The position numbers and the translations under genes were made by a program. 64,000 bases of DNA from Baekduia alba. GTDB taxonomy: Bacteria > Actinomycetota > Thermoleophilia > Solirubrobacterales > Solirubrobacteraceae. Positions 1 to 8,086 of this stretch are shown here, piece by piece. Every line of letters begins with the position of its first letter. Within the stretch, counting starts at the first letter, position 1. A model generated the notes under the pieces. That model saw only the letters and a list, made by a program, of their open reading frames with translations. It searched no databases and was not told the origin of the DNA. The stretch covers positions 5,084,001 to 5,148,000 of the forward strand of contig NZ_CP114013.1 of the NCBI RefSeq assembly GCF_028416635.1, given 5' to 3'.

Positions 1-231
1 GCCAACGGCGGCGGCGTGACCGTGAGCTACTTCGAGTGGGTGCAGAGCCACCAGAAGTACACGTGGGACGTCGCCGAGATCCAGGAGCGTCTGCGCCACC
101 AGCTGCACGTAGCGCTGAACCGGATCCTCCAGGCGGCGGAGCGGCACGACGTCGACTGGCGCACCGCAGCGCTGACCGTCGCGGTCGACCGCGTGGCGCA
201 GGCGGCGCGTCTGCGGGCGGTGTACCCATAG
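1..231 (+). CDS. Glutamate dehydrogenase, C-terminal end (partial)
   Basis: The frame is open from the first base and ends at TAG 229-231, so only the last 76 residues are present. It begins with the ANGGGVTVSYFEWVQ segment typical of the NAD(P)-binding domain end of hexameric Glu/Leu/Phe/Val dehydrogenases, followed by a helical tail. Members catalyse reversible oxidative deamination of glutamate to 2-oxoglutarate in the cytoplasm. The family match is confident from this motif. The choice of glutamate over other amino acids rests on the FEWVQ context and is less sure because the substrate pocket lies upstream of the window. The downstream frame begins almost immediately. Confidence 0.85.
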   Translation, partial: ANGGGVTVSYFEWVQSHQKYTWDVAEIQERLRHQLHVALNRILQAAERHDVDWRTAALTVAVDRVAQAARLRAVYP

Positions 232-232
232 G

Positions 233-737
233 TGCGCGGGGGCGAGCGGAGGGGGGACCGGCGCGGCGGACGGCGGCGTCACGCACCCCTGGCTGCTCCT
301 CGGCCCGTGCACGGGCGCGGCGGTGGCCGCGGCCGTGGCCGCGCACGTCCCGAGCCCCGCGATGCTGGCCGGCGTGTTCGTCGGTGCCGCCCACGCGCTA
401 AGTGTCTCGCGGCCGGCCGAGTTGCCGCGTCGATCGGGGCTCTTGGTCCAACCGGTGCTCGGCGTCGCCGTCGGGGCGACGCTGCAGGCGGCGACGTTCC
501 GCACCCTCGCCGCATGGTGGCCGCCGATCGCACTGACGACGTTGGCCACCGTCGGGGTATCGCTGCTCGCGGGGCTGGGCCTGGCGCGCCTCGCAGCCCT
601 GGACCGCCCCGTCGCCCTGGCGGGCATGATCGCGGGCGGTGCCGAGGCCGTCGTCGCGATGGCGGTGGACGCGGGCCGCGACGCGCACCTCGTCGCGGTC
701 ATGCAGTACCTCCGGGTGATCCTCGTCGTGGTCACAG
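233..737 (+). pseudogene. AbrB-family permease, N-terminal fragment
   Basis: Translation in this frame gives HPWLLLGPCTGAAVAAAVA followed by hydrophobic helices and the segment GGAEAVVAMAVDAGRDAHLV then AVMQYLRVIL, which is the conserved helix of AbrB/ammonia monooxygenase-type membrane proteins (a family with a duplicated membrane domain, usually about 350 residues). Only about one domain is left: the membrane pattern ends at about base 737 and the frame then runs into unrelated sequence. No clear ATG/GTG precedes the first helix in frame; the first in-frame GTG is at 323, inside that helix, so the start is lost or shifted (a G-run lies near 250). It is called a deletion remnant fused to the GAF fragment that follows. 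Confidence 0.6.
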
Positions 738-1375
738 CTGCAGGCCGACCTTGCCTGGGGCGGAACGATCAGCGACGGCCTGCTGACCACGACGTATACG
801 TCGGGGACGCGCACCGACGCCCTCATGTCATTGTCCAACCCGTTGGCCATGACCTTGAGCGGCGTGGCGCTGCAGCGTCAGCACACGCTGGTCATCAACG
901 ACTACCCCGCCTACCAGTACCGCACCACGCCCGAGATCCGCGCGGCCGGCCGCGCCGAGGGCGTCATCTCGGCCATGATCGCCCCGATGTTCCTCGGCTG
1001 GCGGCTCGTGGGCTTCGTCAACGTCGGCAACCGCCGGCGCGTCGCGTTCGGCGCGGTGCACAGCTCGCTGCTGTCGACGCTGGCCGCACAGGCCTCCGTC
1101 GCCATGGTCAACGGGATGCTGCAGCGCGAGCTGCGGGCGCGCAACGCGATGCTTGCCGAGTCGCTGACCGTGCATCGCGAGCTGACGGCGTCAGCGGTCC
1201 GCGGAGCGGGGGCCGCCGGGCTGCTCGAGCGCCTCGAGCAGATCCTCGACCGCCCGGTCGAGCTGACGACGGAGCCGACCGACCTGGACCGGCACCGCGG
1301 TGACACACGCGTCCCGGTTCTGGCGCGCGACGACTGCCTCGGCTGGGTCTCGACTCCCGGGGCGCCGCTGGCCAC
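738..1375 (+). pseudogene. GAF-domain regulator fragment (PucR-like)
   Basis: The frame from about 738 reads LQADLAWGGTISDGLL and later AMIAPMFLGWRLVGFVNVGN, a GAF-domain pattern (small-molecule binding core with the strands after the Ala-Pro motif), followed by a helix (LLSTLAAQASVAMVNGMLQR) and a degenerate second sensor segment ending near [15 protein letters not shown]. This order is like GAF-containing PucR/CdaR-type transcriptional regulators, which should continue into a C-terminal helix-turn-helix. Both ends are missing: upstream is an AbrB fragment, downstream is a thiolase fragment. There is no convincing start codon or ribosome site; an internal ATG at 825 is inside the domain. It is interpreted as an internal gene piece left by deletion. 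Confidence 0.55.
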
Positions 1376-2035
1376 TCGATCGACAACCCCTTCGCGCAGT
1401 TCCAGGCCGACTACTCGCTGGACGACGTGCGCAACTCGCCGATGGTCCACGATCCCCTGACCAAGCTGCAGTGCTCGGCCAGCGCCGATGGCGCGGCCGC
1501 CGCGATCATCGCCTCAGAGCGGTTCGTCGACGACCACGACCTGTGGGACCGCGCGATCGAGATCGCCGGGCAGGCCATGGCGAGCGACCCCGCGAACACG
1601 TTCCAGGACACCTCGATCAGCAAGCTCGTCGGGTTCGAGCTCGCCCGGGAAGTGGCGCGGCGGGCGATGGAAGAGGCCGAGGTCGCCATCGAGGACGTGG
1701 ACGTCATCGAGCTGCACGACTGCTTCTCGACGAACGAGCTGATCACGTACGAGGCGCTGGGATTGGCTGAGCGGGGCGAAGGCCACAAGCTCGTCGAAGC
1801 GCAGGCCACGACCTACGGCGGGAAGGTCGTCGTGAACCCGTCCGGCGGCCTGATCTCCAAGGGCCACCCCCTCGGCGCCACCGGGCTCGCGCAATGCGCA
1901 GAGCTCACGTGGCAGCTGCGCGGCACCGCCGACAAGCGGCAGGTCGAGGGCGCGAAGGTGGCGCTGCAGCACAACCTGGGGTTCATCGGAGCGGGCGTCG
2001 TCGGCGTTTACCGCCAGCCGCGGAGCGCGGCATGA
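1376..2035 (+). pseudogene. Thiolase / lipid-transfer acyltransferase, C-terminal fragment
   Basis: From base 1376 the frame reads [18 protein letters not shown] and then the thiolase C-terminal domain: [33 protein letters not shown], and the catalytic [11 protein letters not shown] segment with its His, ending [20 protein letters not shown]. These motifs belong to SCP2-type thiolases (acetyl-CoA acetyltransferase/lipid-transfer proteins). The N-terminal half with the nucleophilic Cys near residue 90 is absent, so the product cannot be an active thiolase. The stop TGA overlaps the next gene start in an ATGA, so the original gene was probably in an operon with the oxidoreductase that follows. 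ATG 1427 could restart a 202-residue piece. Confidence 0.75.
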
Positions 2036-3057
2036 AGGCCATCGTCTTCGACCGGTTCGGCCCGCCGCTCGAGGTGCTCGAGCTGCGTGACGTCCCGATC
2101 CCGGAAGTCGGACCCGGCGAGGCGCTCGTGCGGATGGTCGCCGCCTCGGTCAACCCAGGCGACCTGGCGTATCTGCAGGACTTGTACCCCAAGAAGCCGA
2201 CGTTTCCCCAGATCGCCGGCCTTCAGGGCGCGGGCGTGGTGTGCGCGGTCGGGCCGGACGTCGCGCTGCGGCCTGGGACGTTCGTGGGCTTCTACCACGC
2301 CGACACGTGGGCCGAATACGCCGTCATCCCGGCGGCGTGGCTGATCCCCGTGCCCAGCAGCTATCCCGTCGAACGCGCGGCGCAGTTCATGAACGTCGTG
2401 ACCGCGTGGGACCTGGTCGCGGCGGCCGGCGTCGGCCCGGATCAGTGGGTGGCCCTGACCGCCGGCAACTCCAACGTCGCGACGATGACGCTCCAGTTCG
2501 CCAAGGAGGCCGGCGTCAACGTGATCGCCATCGTCCGGCGAGCGCAGCCCGGCCTGGACCTGCGGGCGCTCGGGGCTGCGGACGTCATCGAGGTGGCTGA
2601 CGGTTCCGAAGACCTCGCCGCACGGATCGCCGACCTCACCGACGGCGCCGGGCTCAACGCCGTCATCGACTGCGTCGGCGGCCCACTGGCCGGCGACCTG
2701 ATCAGGACGATGGCCTTCGGCGGCAACATGGTCATCTACGGCGGCTACAGCCCTGACCCCATCGGGGTCCACAGCTTCGACATCCTGCTCCGCCAGGCCG
2801 TGATCAAGACCTACGCCTACCGCTATTTCTTCACTTCGCCCCCCGCGACCGACGCGACGCTGCTCCAGCACATCGCGGACGTGTCGCGCGCGCCCGGCTT
2901 CCAGACCCCTCAGGGAACCGTGCATCCGCTAGAGGACTTTGCGGCGGCGCTGACGGCCAGCGTCGAGCGCCCCGAGGAGGGCAAGCGCTTCTTCGGCATC
3001 GCGACGCTGGAGGAGGCGCTCGCCACCGCCGGCAGCGCGCCGGTCACGGCGGGGTGA
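2032..3057 (+). CDS. Zinc-independent MDR oxidoreductase (quinone reductase-like)
   Basis: The 341-residue protein is a medium-chain dehydrogenase/reductase. It starts [18 protein letters not shown], has the GroES-like domain with [14 protein letters not shown] at about 40-53, and a Rossmann domain around 135-260 with [20 protein letters not shown], a variant of the NADPH-binding loop, and [15 protein letters not shown]. Catalytic zinc ligands are not seen, as in quinone oxidoreductases and enoyl reductases. The start ATG overlaps the thiolase fragment stop (ATGA). Length and domain order are normal, so it looks intact although both neighbours are broken. Its substrate cannot be told; a role in lipid or aromatic breakdown with the thiolase is inference. 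Confidence 0.85.
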   Translation: MKAIVFDRFGPPLEVLELRDVPIPEVGPGEALVRMVAASVNPGDLAYLQDLYPKKPTFPQIAGLQGAGVVCAVGPDVALRPGTFVGFYHADTWAEYAVIPAAWLIPVPSSYPVERAAQFMNVVTAWDLVAAAGVGPDQWVALTAGNSNVATMTLQFAKEAGVNVIAIVRRAQPGLDLRALGAADVIEVADGSEDLAARIADLTDGAGLNAVIDCVGGPLAGDLIRTMAFGGNMVIYGGYSPDPIGVHSFDILLRQAVIKTYAYRYFFTSPPATDATLLQHIADVSRAPGFQTPQGTVHPLEDFAAALTASVERPEEGKRFFGIATLEEALATAGSAPVTAG

Positions 3058-3450
3058 TGACGACCTCGAGGTGTCGCGGCCCGTGGACGCCCTCGACGCG
3101 CACGAACCCGATGTCGGACGTCGCCGAGGGGCTGCTGATGAAGGTCACCGGCCGTCGCGTCGCGGCCAGGCGCGCGAGCGACTGCGGCACGGTGCCGACG
3201 ATCTGCGCGGCCCCACGACGCACATGTGGACGTCCGGCAGGAGCGTGATGGCGCGGCGGCCCTGCGCCACGCCGCCGTCCAGGACGAGCGTCCCCGTCTC
3301 GGCGATCGCCAGCGCCCAGCCGGCACGACGGCGTCGACGCCAGCCAGCCAGCCAGCCAGACGATCGTGATCGAGCGGCGGGTCGTCGAGGATCGCCGAGG
3401 CTCCTGACGCCAGCCAGGCGCTCGGCAGGTCGGCCGTCACCCGGCCCACC
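3044..3450 (-). pseudogene. lutC: LutC/LUD-domain lactate utilisation protein, frameshifted fragment
   Basis: Three minus-strand frames together spell the C-terminal half of a LUD-domain protein: DLPSAWLASGASAILDDPPL in one frame, AIAETGTLVLDGGVAQGRR and LLPDVHMCVVG in a second, then QIVGTVPQSLARL and RPVTFISSPSATSDIGFVRV plus [15 protein letters not shown] in a third. These match the order of motifs in LutC, part of the LutABC lactate oxidation system. Two frameshifts (near 3325 and 3220) break it and the N-terminal third is missing. A CCAG tetranucleotide tandem lies at 3340-3359 just upstream of the first break. No lutA or lutB is nearby. The 3' end overlaps the end of the convergent MDR gene by 14 bases. 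Confidence 0.7.
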
Positions 3451-3653
3451 GAGGGTGAGAGGCCAGCGGGCGATCAACAGGCTGCGATGCGACCTGCGCC
3501 CGGCCGTCGCCGGCGACGCGGATCGGGCGTCGTCGTCCTCGACTACCACGTCAAGGCCTGAGGCCTCGCGTGCAAACCGGACTCGACCGGCCGATGGATC
3601 GCCGCGCCGAGCCGAGTCTCCAGTCGTGACCACCCCCGAGCCGAAGGCCTCAG

Positions 3654-4698
3654 ATGGCAACCACCTTGACAACTCCTCACTCCACGTCGCCGCGCATCGC
3701 CTGGACGCTCGTCCTCGCGTCGATCGGCGCGTTCCTGACCTCGTTGGACGTCGTCGCCGTGTCGACCGCCCTCCCCACGCTGCAGAAGGACATTGGCGCG
3801 AGCCTCGCCGACCTCGAGTGGACGATCAACGCCTACAACCTCGCTTTTGCCTGCCTCATGCTGACCGGCGCCGCGCTGGGCGACCGCTTCGGGCGCCGCC
3901 GGCTCTACGTCCTCGGACTCGGGGTCTTCACCGCGTCCTCGTTCGCCTGCGCCCTCTCCCAGACCGCGGACGCCCTGATCGTCGCCCGCGTCGTCCAGGG
4001 TGCCGGCGCGGCGATCGTCCTCCCGCTCACGCTCACGCTCATCAGCGACGCCTTCCCCCTCGAGAAGCGTGGGGCGGCGATCGGGATCTGGGGCGGCATC
4101 ACCGGGCTTGGGGTGGCCGCCGGCCCCGTGCTCGGCGGCATCATCATCAAGCACATCGACTGGGAGTGGATCTTCTGGATCAACGTGCCCGTGGGCATCG
4201 CGGCGATGGCCCTGTCGGTCGTCAAGCTGCGCGAGAGCCGCGGGAACCGGCCGCAGCTGGACCTGCCCGGGCTCATCCTGGTGGCTGCGGCGCTGTTCGC
4301 TCTGACGTGGGCGCCGGTCCGCGCGCCGTCGATCGGTTGGGGGAGCGCCGAAGTGATCGCGTCGCTGGCGGCGGGAGCGCTGCTCATGGGCGCGTTCGTA
4401 GCGTGGCAGCGTCGCGCGCCGCACCCCATGCTGCCCCTCGAGTACTTCGGCCGGCGCGGGTTCTCCACGGCCAACGGCGTAGCGTTCTTCCTCGCCTTCT
4501 CCCTGATCGGCTCGCTGTTCATGATCGCCCAGATGTTCCAGACCGGCCTGGGCTATGACCCGCTCCAAGCCGGGCTGCGGATCCTGGTCTGGACGGCGAT
4601 GCCGATGCTCGTCGCGCCGGTCGCCGGCGCATTGTCGGACAAGCTCGGCAACAAGCCGTTCATGGTGGCCGGGCTGCTGCTGCAGCTGGCTGGCGCCG
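3654..4698 (+). pseudogene. DHA2-family MFS drug transporter, truncated
   Basis: Starts MATTLTTPHSTSPRIAWTLV and shows the DHA2 (EmrB/QacA) pattern: a first helix with LTSLDVVAVSTALPTLQ, WTINAYNLAFACLMLTGAAL in helix 2, the GDRFGRRRLYVLG loop (motif A) and the motif C helix GLGVAAGPVLGGII. About ten helices can be followed to LGNKPFMVAGLLLQLAGA near base 4695. Family members have 14 helices and about 470-500 residues, so the last quarter is missing. Beyond the break the frame becomes Arg-rich nonsense while another frame carries a different protein tail. A ribosome site is weak. It is probably non-functional; a proton-driven efflux role applies to the intact ancestor. Confidence 0.7.
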
Positions 4699-4974
4699 TC
4701 CGGCGTCGTCGTCCACTGCCTGTGCCCGGACATCACCCCGGCGGGCGGCATCGGCGTGACGGCCGCCGCCGCGTTCGGCGCGCCAGACGGGCTGAGCGCC
4801 GGCGACTGGATCGCGCGTCGCTTCAGCACGCCGCGCCTGACGCCAGACGCGGTGGGTGACGCCACCGTCGAGCTCGCCGAGGACCGCGTGGGCGGCGAAT
4901 GGTGGCTGACCAGCGAGGAGCTCGTGCGCTGGGACGTCCTCACCGCTCCGCCCTCGCCGGTGGGCGCACGGTGA
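4699..4974 (+). pseudogene. Possible short-chain dehydrogenase C-terminal fragment
   Basis: In the frame ending at TGA 4974 the sequence GVVVHCLCPDITPAGG resembles the strand and loop after the catalytic helix of short-chain dehydrogenases (where GVxVxxxCPG is usual), followed by an 80-residue tail with SAGDWIARRFSTPRLTPDAV. The catalytic Tyr-Lys and the whole cofactor half are absent. It begins exactly where the truncated transporter stops and overlaps the next sigma factor start as GTGA, so the lost gene was probably translationally coupled to it. The SDR assignment rests on one short motif and is weak; it may be the tail of another family. Confidence 0.4.
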
Positions 4975-6014
4975 CCAAGCCGTCGGGTCCTGCCGTCGAC
5001 ACGCGGCTGCTGGAAGCGGCCCGGCGCGGCGACCACGACGCGTTTCGCGCGCTCGTCGCCCCGCATCTCGCCCCATTGCACCGGCACTGCTACCGGATGC
5101 TCGCCTCGGCCCACGACGCCGAGGACGCCGTGCAGGACGCCCTGCTGCGCGCCTGGCGCGCCCTGCCGCGGTTCGAAGGTCGCAGCTCGTTTCGCTCTTG
5201 GCTTTACCGCATCGCCACCAACACCGCACTCACCATGATCAACCACCGCGCCAAGCGTGTCCTGCGCCTCGACAACCATCCGCCTGGGGATCCCACCGTG
5301 CAGCCGGAGCCACCGATCGACGAGCCGGTATGGCTCGAGCCGATCCCGGAGGACTTCGTCGACGCCGAGCCCTCCCGCTCGCCCGAGGCGAGCGCCGAGC
5401 AGCGCGAGACCCTCGAGCTCGCCTTCGTGGCGGCGCTCCAGCACCTGCCGCCGCGCCAGCGCGCGGCGCTGATCCTGCGCGACGTCATGGGGTTCTCGGG
5501 CTCCGAGGTCGCCGAGATGCTCGAGACCGTCCCCTCGTCGGTCTACAGCCTCCTGCAGCGGGCGCATCAGGCGGTCGACGAACGCGTCCCGCCGGCCAGC
5601 CAGCAGCACACGCTGCGCGAGCTCGGTGACCAGCGCGTGCAGTCCCTGGCTTCCCGCTATGTCACAGCGTGGGAGACGGGTGACGTCGAGGCGTTCACCG
5701 CGCTGCTCACCGAGGATGTCGTCCTGACGATGCCGCCGCGCCCGACGTGGTTCCAGGGGCGCGAGGCCGTGACGGCGTTCGCCGCGCGCGGGCCGCTGGC
5801 GGCGGGAAATCGCTGGCGCATGCGCCCGACGCGCGCCAACGGGCAGGTCGCCTTCGGCAGCTACCTGTGGGACGCACAGCGCGGCGAGCACCTCCCCCAC
5901 TGCCTGCAGGTACTTGCGCTGCATCCTGCCGGCGCCGTCGCCGAGGTCGTCACCTTCCTCGACACCGATCTGTTCGAGCGCTTCGACCTGCCCGAGCGGC
6001 TGGGCACGCCTTGA
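4971..6014 (+). CDS. ECF sigma factor with C-terminal SnoaL-like domain (SigG/ECF56 type)
   Basis: The 347-residue protein from GTG 4971 has sigma region 2 at about 10-85 (YRMLASAHDAEDAVQDALLR, with the RSSFRSWLYRIATN helix) and region 4 at about 155-205 (LQHLPPRQRAALILRDVMGF with the helix-turn-helix SGSEVAEML). After a linker the last 120 residues form an NTF2/SnoaL-like fold (SRYVTAWETGDVEAFTALLT, VLTMPPRPTWFQGREAV). This fusion is known in the SigG/SigJ-type ECF groups, in which the SnoaL domain tunes sigma activity and no classical anti-sigma is needed. None is seen next to it. The gene overlaps the upstream fragment by four bases, is followed by a VOC-gene start, and looks intact. Confidence 0.88.
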   Translation: MTKPSGPAVDTRLLEAARRGDHDAFRALVAPHLAPLHRHCYRMLASAHDAEDAVQDALLRAWRALPRFEGRSSFRSWLYRIATNTALTMINHRAKRVLRLDNHPPGDPTVQPEPPIDEPVWLEPIPEDFVDAEPSRSPEASAEQRETLELAFVAALQHLPPRQRAALILRDVMGFSGSEVAEMLETVPSSVYSLLQRAHQAVDERVPPASQQHTLRELGDQRVQSLASRYVTAWETGDVEAFTALLTEDVVLTMPPRPTWFQGREAVTAFAARGPLAAGNRWRMRPTRANGQVAFGSYLWDAQRGEHLPHCLQVLALHPAGAVAEVVTFLDTDLFERFDLPERLGTP

Positions 6015-6066
6015 GGGCCGAATCCTGTTGGGCCGCAGGGCCCGTCAACCCGAGAAAGGACCATCG

Positions 6067-6140
6067 ATGAGCCTTTCGCTCTCCCATTGCATCATCACCG
6101 TCAATGATCAAGAGGCAGCGCTCGGATTCCAGCGTGCGCT
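6067..6140 (+). pseudogene. VOC/glyoxalase-family protein, N-terminal stub
   Basis: A good ribosome site (GAAAGGA, 7 bases before ATG 6067) leads into MSLSLSHCIITVNDQEAALG, the start of a vicinal-oxygen-chelate (glyoxalase/bleomycin resistance) protein: the first beta strand with its metal-ligand His, then the first helix. After about 25 residues the homology ends and the frame reads through an antisense TetR-like piece to a stop at 6276. VOC genes often follow SnoaL-type sigma genes in actinobacteria, so this was probably the sigma target or partner. The stub cannot fold into the four-module VOC barrel. Confidence 0.6.
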
Positions 6141-6144
6141 CGGG

Positions 6145-6297
6145 GCGTCGCGCCATCCCGCCGCCCGCAGGTTGGCCTCGACGAGCGCGGAGAGGGACGC
6201 GCGGCCCGAGGTGTCGTCGCGCACCTTCTTGATCACCGCCTTGACGGTGCGGTTGGCAAGGCACGCGTCGAGGTAGGCGGTGATGGGGCGCTTGACA
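6145..6297 (-). pseudogene. Possible TetR-family regulator, internal fragment
   Basis: Read on the minus strand the frame gives ITAYLDACLANRTVKAVIKK followed by VRDDTSGRASLSALVEANL, which looks like the helices just after the DNA-binding domain of TetR/AcrR regulators. No helix-turn-helix and no start codon are present; the fragment begins right at an array of inverted repeats (6296-6356) that look like TetR operators. It is best explained as a relic of a regulator whose DNA-binding part was deleted while its operators remain. The family call rests on a loose pattern over 50 residues. Confidence 0.35.
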
Positions 6298-6356
6298 TGA
6301 CCGCCTGGTCATGCCAGTATGACCATGCGGTCATATTTTGATGACTCTACGGTCAT
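6296..6356. promoter_or_regulatory. Array of three inverted repeats spaced 22 bp (TetR-type operators)
   Basis: Three copies of one dyad lie in a row. Copy 1 at 6296-6313 is CATGACC-GCCT-GGTCATG, copy 2 at 6318-6335 is TATGACC-ATGC-GGTCATA, copy 3 at 6341-6356 is ATGACT-CTAC-GGTCAT with one arm mismatch. The centres are at 6304.5, 6326.5 and 6348.5, exactly 22 bp apart, or about two helical turns, which would put bound dimers on one face of the DNA. The ATGACC-N4-GGTCAT form is like TetR-family operators. The local sequence is AT-rich compared with its surroundings. A TetR-like remnant starts at its left edge. Confidence 0.6.
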
Positions 6357-6395
6357 ATTTCCGGTCCACGAGCGACCGTCGCTCATGACCATCAC

Positions 6396-6423
6396 GACGG
6401 CGGCGGTGATTTTCGCCGCCGTC
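6396..6423. other. Perfect hairpin, 10-bp stem
   Basis: GACGGCGGCG at 6396-6405 and CGCCGCCGTC at 6414-6423 form a perfect stem around the loop GTGATTTT. The stretch 6357-6499 that contains it has no convincing gene on either strand. It could end transcription coming from the minus-strand arsR-like gene (stop at 6500), but the U-run is inside the loop rather than after the stem, so its role is unclear. Confidence 0.35.
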
Positions 6424-6499
6424 ATCACGACTCCGTCACGACCGCGTCCGCGCACGTCGGCGCCAGCCTTGCGAGGTCGCCGCGGCTGGCCCGTGCGAG

Positions 6500-6865
6500 C
6501 TACCGTCGTGCCCCGAAAATCGCTTCCAGCAGCCCAGGCGCGACGGCCCCCACGTCCTCCGTGCGCAGCTCGTTGAGCTTCGATGCCCCACGATAGAACT
6601 GGCGGATCAGCCCGGCCTCGCGCAAGACGTGAAAGTGATGCGTGAGCGTCGACAACGACACGCCGCCGTCGAAGGCCCCGCAGCGCATCGGCTCGTCGGA
6701 CGCGCTGAGACGGGCCGCGATGTCGCGACGCACCGGGTCGGCGAGGGCCTCGAGCAAGCCCTGGACGGTGATCTGCTCGGGATCCGGGTGCGGGATCGCC
6801 GCGCGCGACGGACGTGCCCCGCGACTCCCGGTCCCAGTAGGCGTGACTGCGTCGAACGCCGGCAC
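6500..6865 (-). CDS. ArsR-family winged-helix regulator
   Basis: The 121-residue protein has a single winged helix: QGLLEALADPVRRDIAARL at about 34-52 (helix 1 with the usual ALADPxR), SLSTLTHHFHVLREAGLI at about 70-87 as recognition helix, and a short wing RQFYRGASKLNELR. The HHFHVLREAGL form is typical of ArsR/SmtB-like transcription factors lacking obvious metal-binding Cys pairs; one Cys is present at CGAF. Start is GTG 6865. It is divergent from the secreted protein at 7004 and the shared 138-bp gap contains the dyad at 6912-6924, so it probably controls itself and perhaps that gene. The ligand is unknown. Confidence 0.85.
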   Translation of the reverse strand: MPAFDAVTPTGTGSRGARPSRAAIPHPDPEQITVQGLLEALADPVRRDIAARLSASDEPMRCGAFDGGVSLSTLTHHFHVLREAGLIRQFYRGASKLNELRTEDVGAVAPGLLEAIFGARR

Positions 6866-6911
6866 GGCACCATGGTACCGACCTTTCGATGCCGGTCAAA
6901 TTACGATTGTC

Positions 6912-6924
6912 GTCAAAGTTTGAC
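6912..6924. promoter_or_regulatory. Dyad in the divergent arsR-like/secreted protein gap
   Basis: GTCAAA-G-TTTGAC is a perfect palindrome with a one-base centre. TTGACA, a good -35 box reading to the right, overlaps its right arm at 6920-6925, and further TTGAC-like half sites flank it (GGTCAAATTACG at 6894). It is a plausible binding site for the adjacent ArsR-type regulator; no clear -10 hexamer is seen for the rightward gene. Confidence 0.45.
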
Positions 6925-7003
6925 AAACGACGAAGTAACCGCCAGGCTCCGCGCCCGCTGACGGAACCACCCCACTCTCACAACAGACCAAGGAGATAGT
7001 GAC

Positions 7004-7396
7004 ATGTACTCGTCATTGCGTCGCCGCGCGACCCTCAGCCTGCTCGTCGGCCTTGTGTGCTTGATCGGCGCCGCCCAAGCCCAAGCCAGCGCCGACGGCC
7101 CGACGCTCTGCCTCACAGGCTCGCCAGCCTGCGTCTGGTTCACCAACAACGGCGACGTCATCCACGTTCGCGACGGCGCCTGCGACGGGTATTCGGCCGT
7201 CGCCCAGATCCAAGTCCCCTCAGCCGGCATCTACAACTACCTCTGGAACAACGACGGCTGCGGCACAACGCGGACGTACAGCTACGGCACCGCGGTGCCC
7301 GAGGGCGCGATCGTCTACTACCGGCCGTGCATCGGCGACGGTAACGCGGGCGTCGTGCTCCGCTGCACCACCCCGTACGCGCATGGGATCGCCTGA
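7004..7396 (+). CDS. Small secreted cysteine-containing protein, unknown
   Basis: A strong ribosome site (AAGGAG, 8 bases upstream) fixes ATG 7004. The 130-residue product has a clear signal peptide (basic MYSSLRRR, hydrophobic LSLLVGLVCLIGAA, cleavage after AQAQA or ASA near residue 29). The mature part of about 100 residues has six Cys (LCLTGSPACVWF, GACDGY, NDGCGTT, YRPCIGD, VLRCTTP), suggesting three disulfides, and many aromatic and Gly residues, compatible with a small beta-rich exported domain. No family is recognised. It is transcribed away from an ArsR-like regulator across a gap with a dyad. There is no partner gene downstream. Confidence 0.8.
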   Translation: MYSSLRRRATLSLLVGLVCLIGAAQAQASADGPTLCLTGSPACVWFTNNGDVIHVRDGACDGYSAVAQIQVPSAGIYNYLWNNDGCGTTRTYSYGTAVPEGAIVYYRPCIGDGNAGVVLRCTTPYAHGIA

Positions 7397-7981
7397 GCGC
7401 CGTCAGCCGCCGGCCAAGGGCGCGATGTGACCAGCGGGGTGCCGACGGGACGCTGATCCGCGGCACCCCGATGGCCTCGACAACGGGATTCGCCCGCCGT
7501 GGTAACGGTTCGAGCGGTGCGGCAGCGGTCTGCAGCTCACGTTCTGCCAGCATGCGCAGGTCGTCGACACGGTCGCCGCCGGAATCTGCTCCGAGCTGGG
7601 CCTCCGCTCGGGCCGCCGGACGTCGCACTTGGCTCGGTCCACGCCGGTCGCCCGCGCCGTCTTCTCTTCGAGAGGCAACGTGCCTTCTGCCTCCGGGTCG
7701 GGGTCGGACATCGCCGATCTCCTCCGGCCGCAGGACCGTGAAGGGCTCGAGGTCATCGAACGGTGTCGCGTACGCAGACGCCATGACTTGGTCACCTTCT
7801 AGGTCGCGCGAGAAGCCCGATACCCCTCGCCCCAGTTCTAGGAAAGGGTCATCGAGCTGCGGGGGCATGGGGCGCATCGCGCCCCACAACGCCCCAAAAA
7901 CGCCCCACAAGCGAGGCGCGAGGTCGAAATTCGCAGACCCCTGGAAACGAGAAACCCCGCCGTAGCGGGGAGATCCGATGA
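7397..7981. other. Stretch without a recognisable gene, next to tRNA-Thr
   Basis: No frame here resembles a protein family well. Minus-strand frames stay open for long distances (for example from about 7795 to 7403), but with Arg/Pro-rich composition that is expected of shadows in such GC-rich DNA. The region lies at the 3' end of a tRNA gene, a usual integration site, so it may be the worn-out end of an inserted element. A perfect 8-bp stem (TGGGGCGC-ATC-GCGCCCCA, 7868-7886) and two more CGCCCCA repeats to 7908 lie in it. Confidence 0.4.
7952..7970 (-). terminator. Intrinsic terminator after tRNA-Thr
   Basis: On the minus strand CCCCGC-TACG-GCGGGG is followed directly by TTTC, a compact GC stem with a short T-run 12 bases beyond the tRNA end. 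It fits a terminator for the tRNA transcript. Confidence 0.7.
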
Positions 7982-8054
<73 letters not shown>

Positions 8055-8086
8055 GGGTTCGCGGAGTTTAGCTGGGCCGCGAAAAC

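Noticed and set aside
3543-5924. 793-codon open frame on the minus strand
   Set aside because: It lies antisense to a transporter fragment and an intact sigma factor and has an Arg/Gln/His/Gly-rich composition without any domain; such frames are expected in GC-rich DNA.
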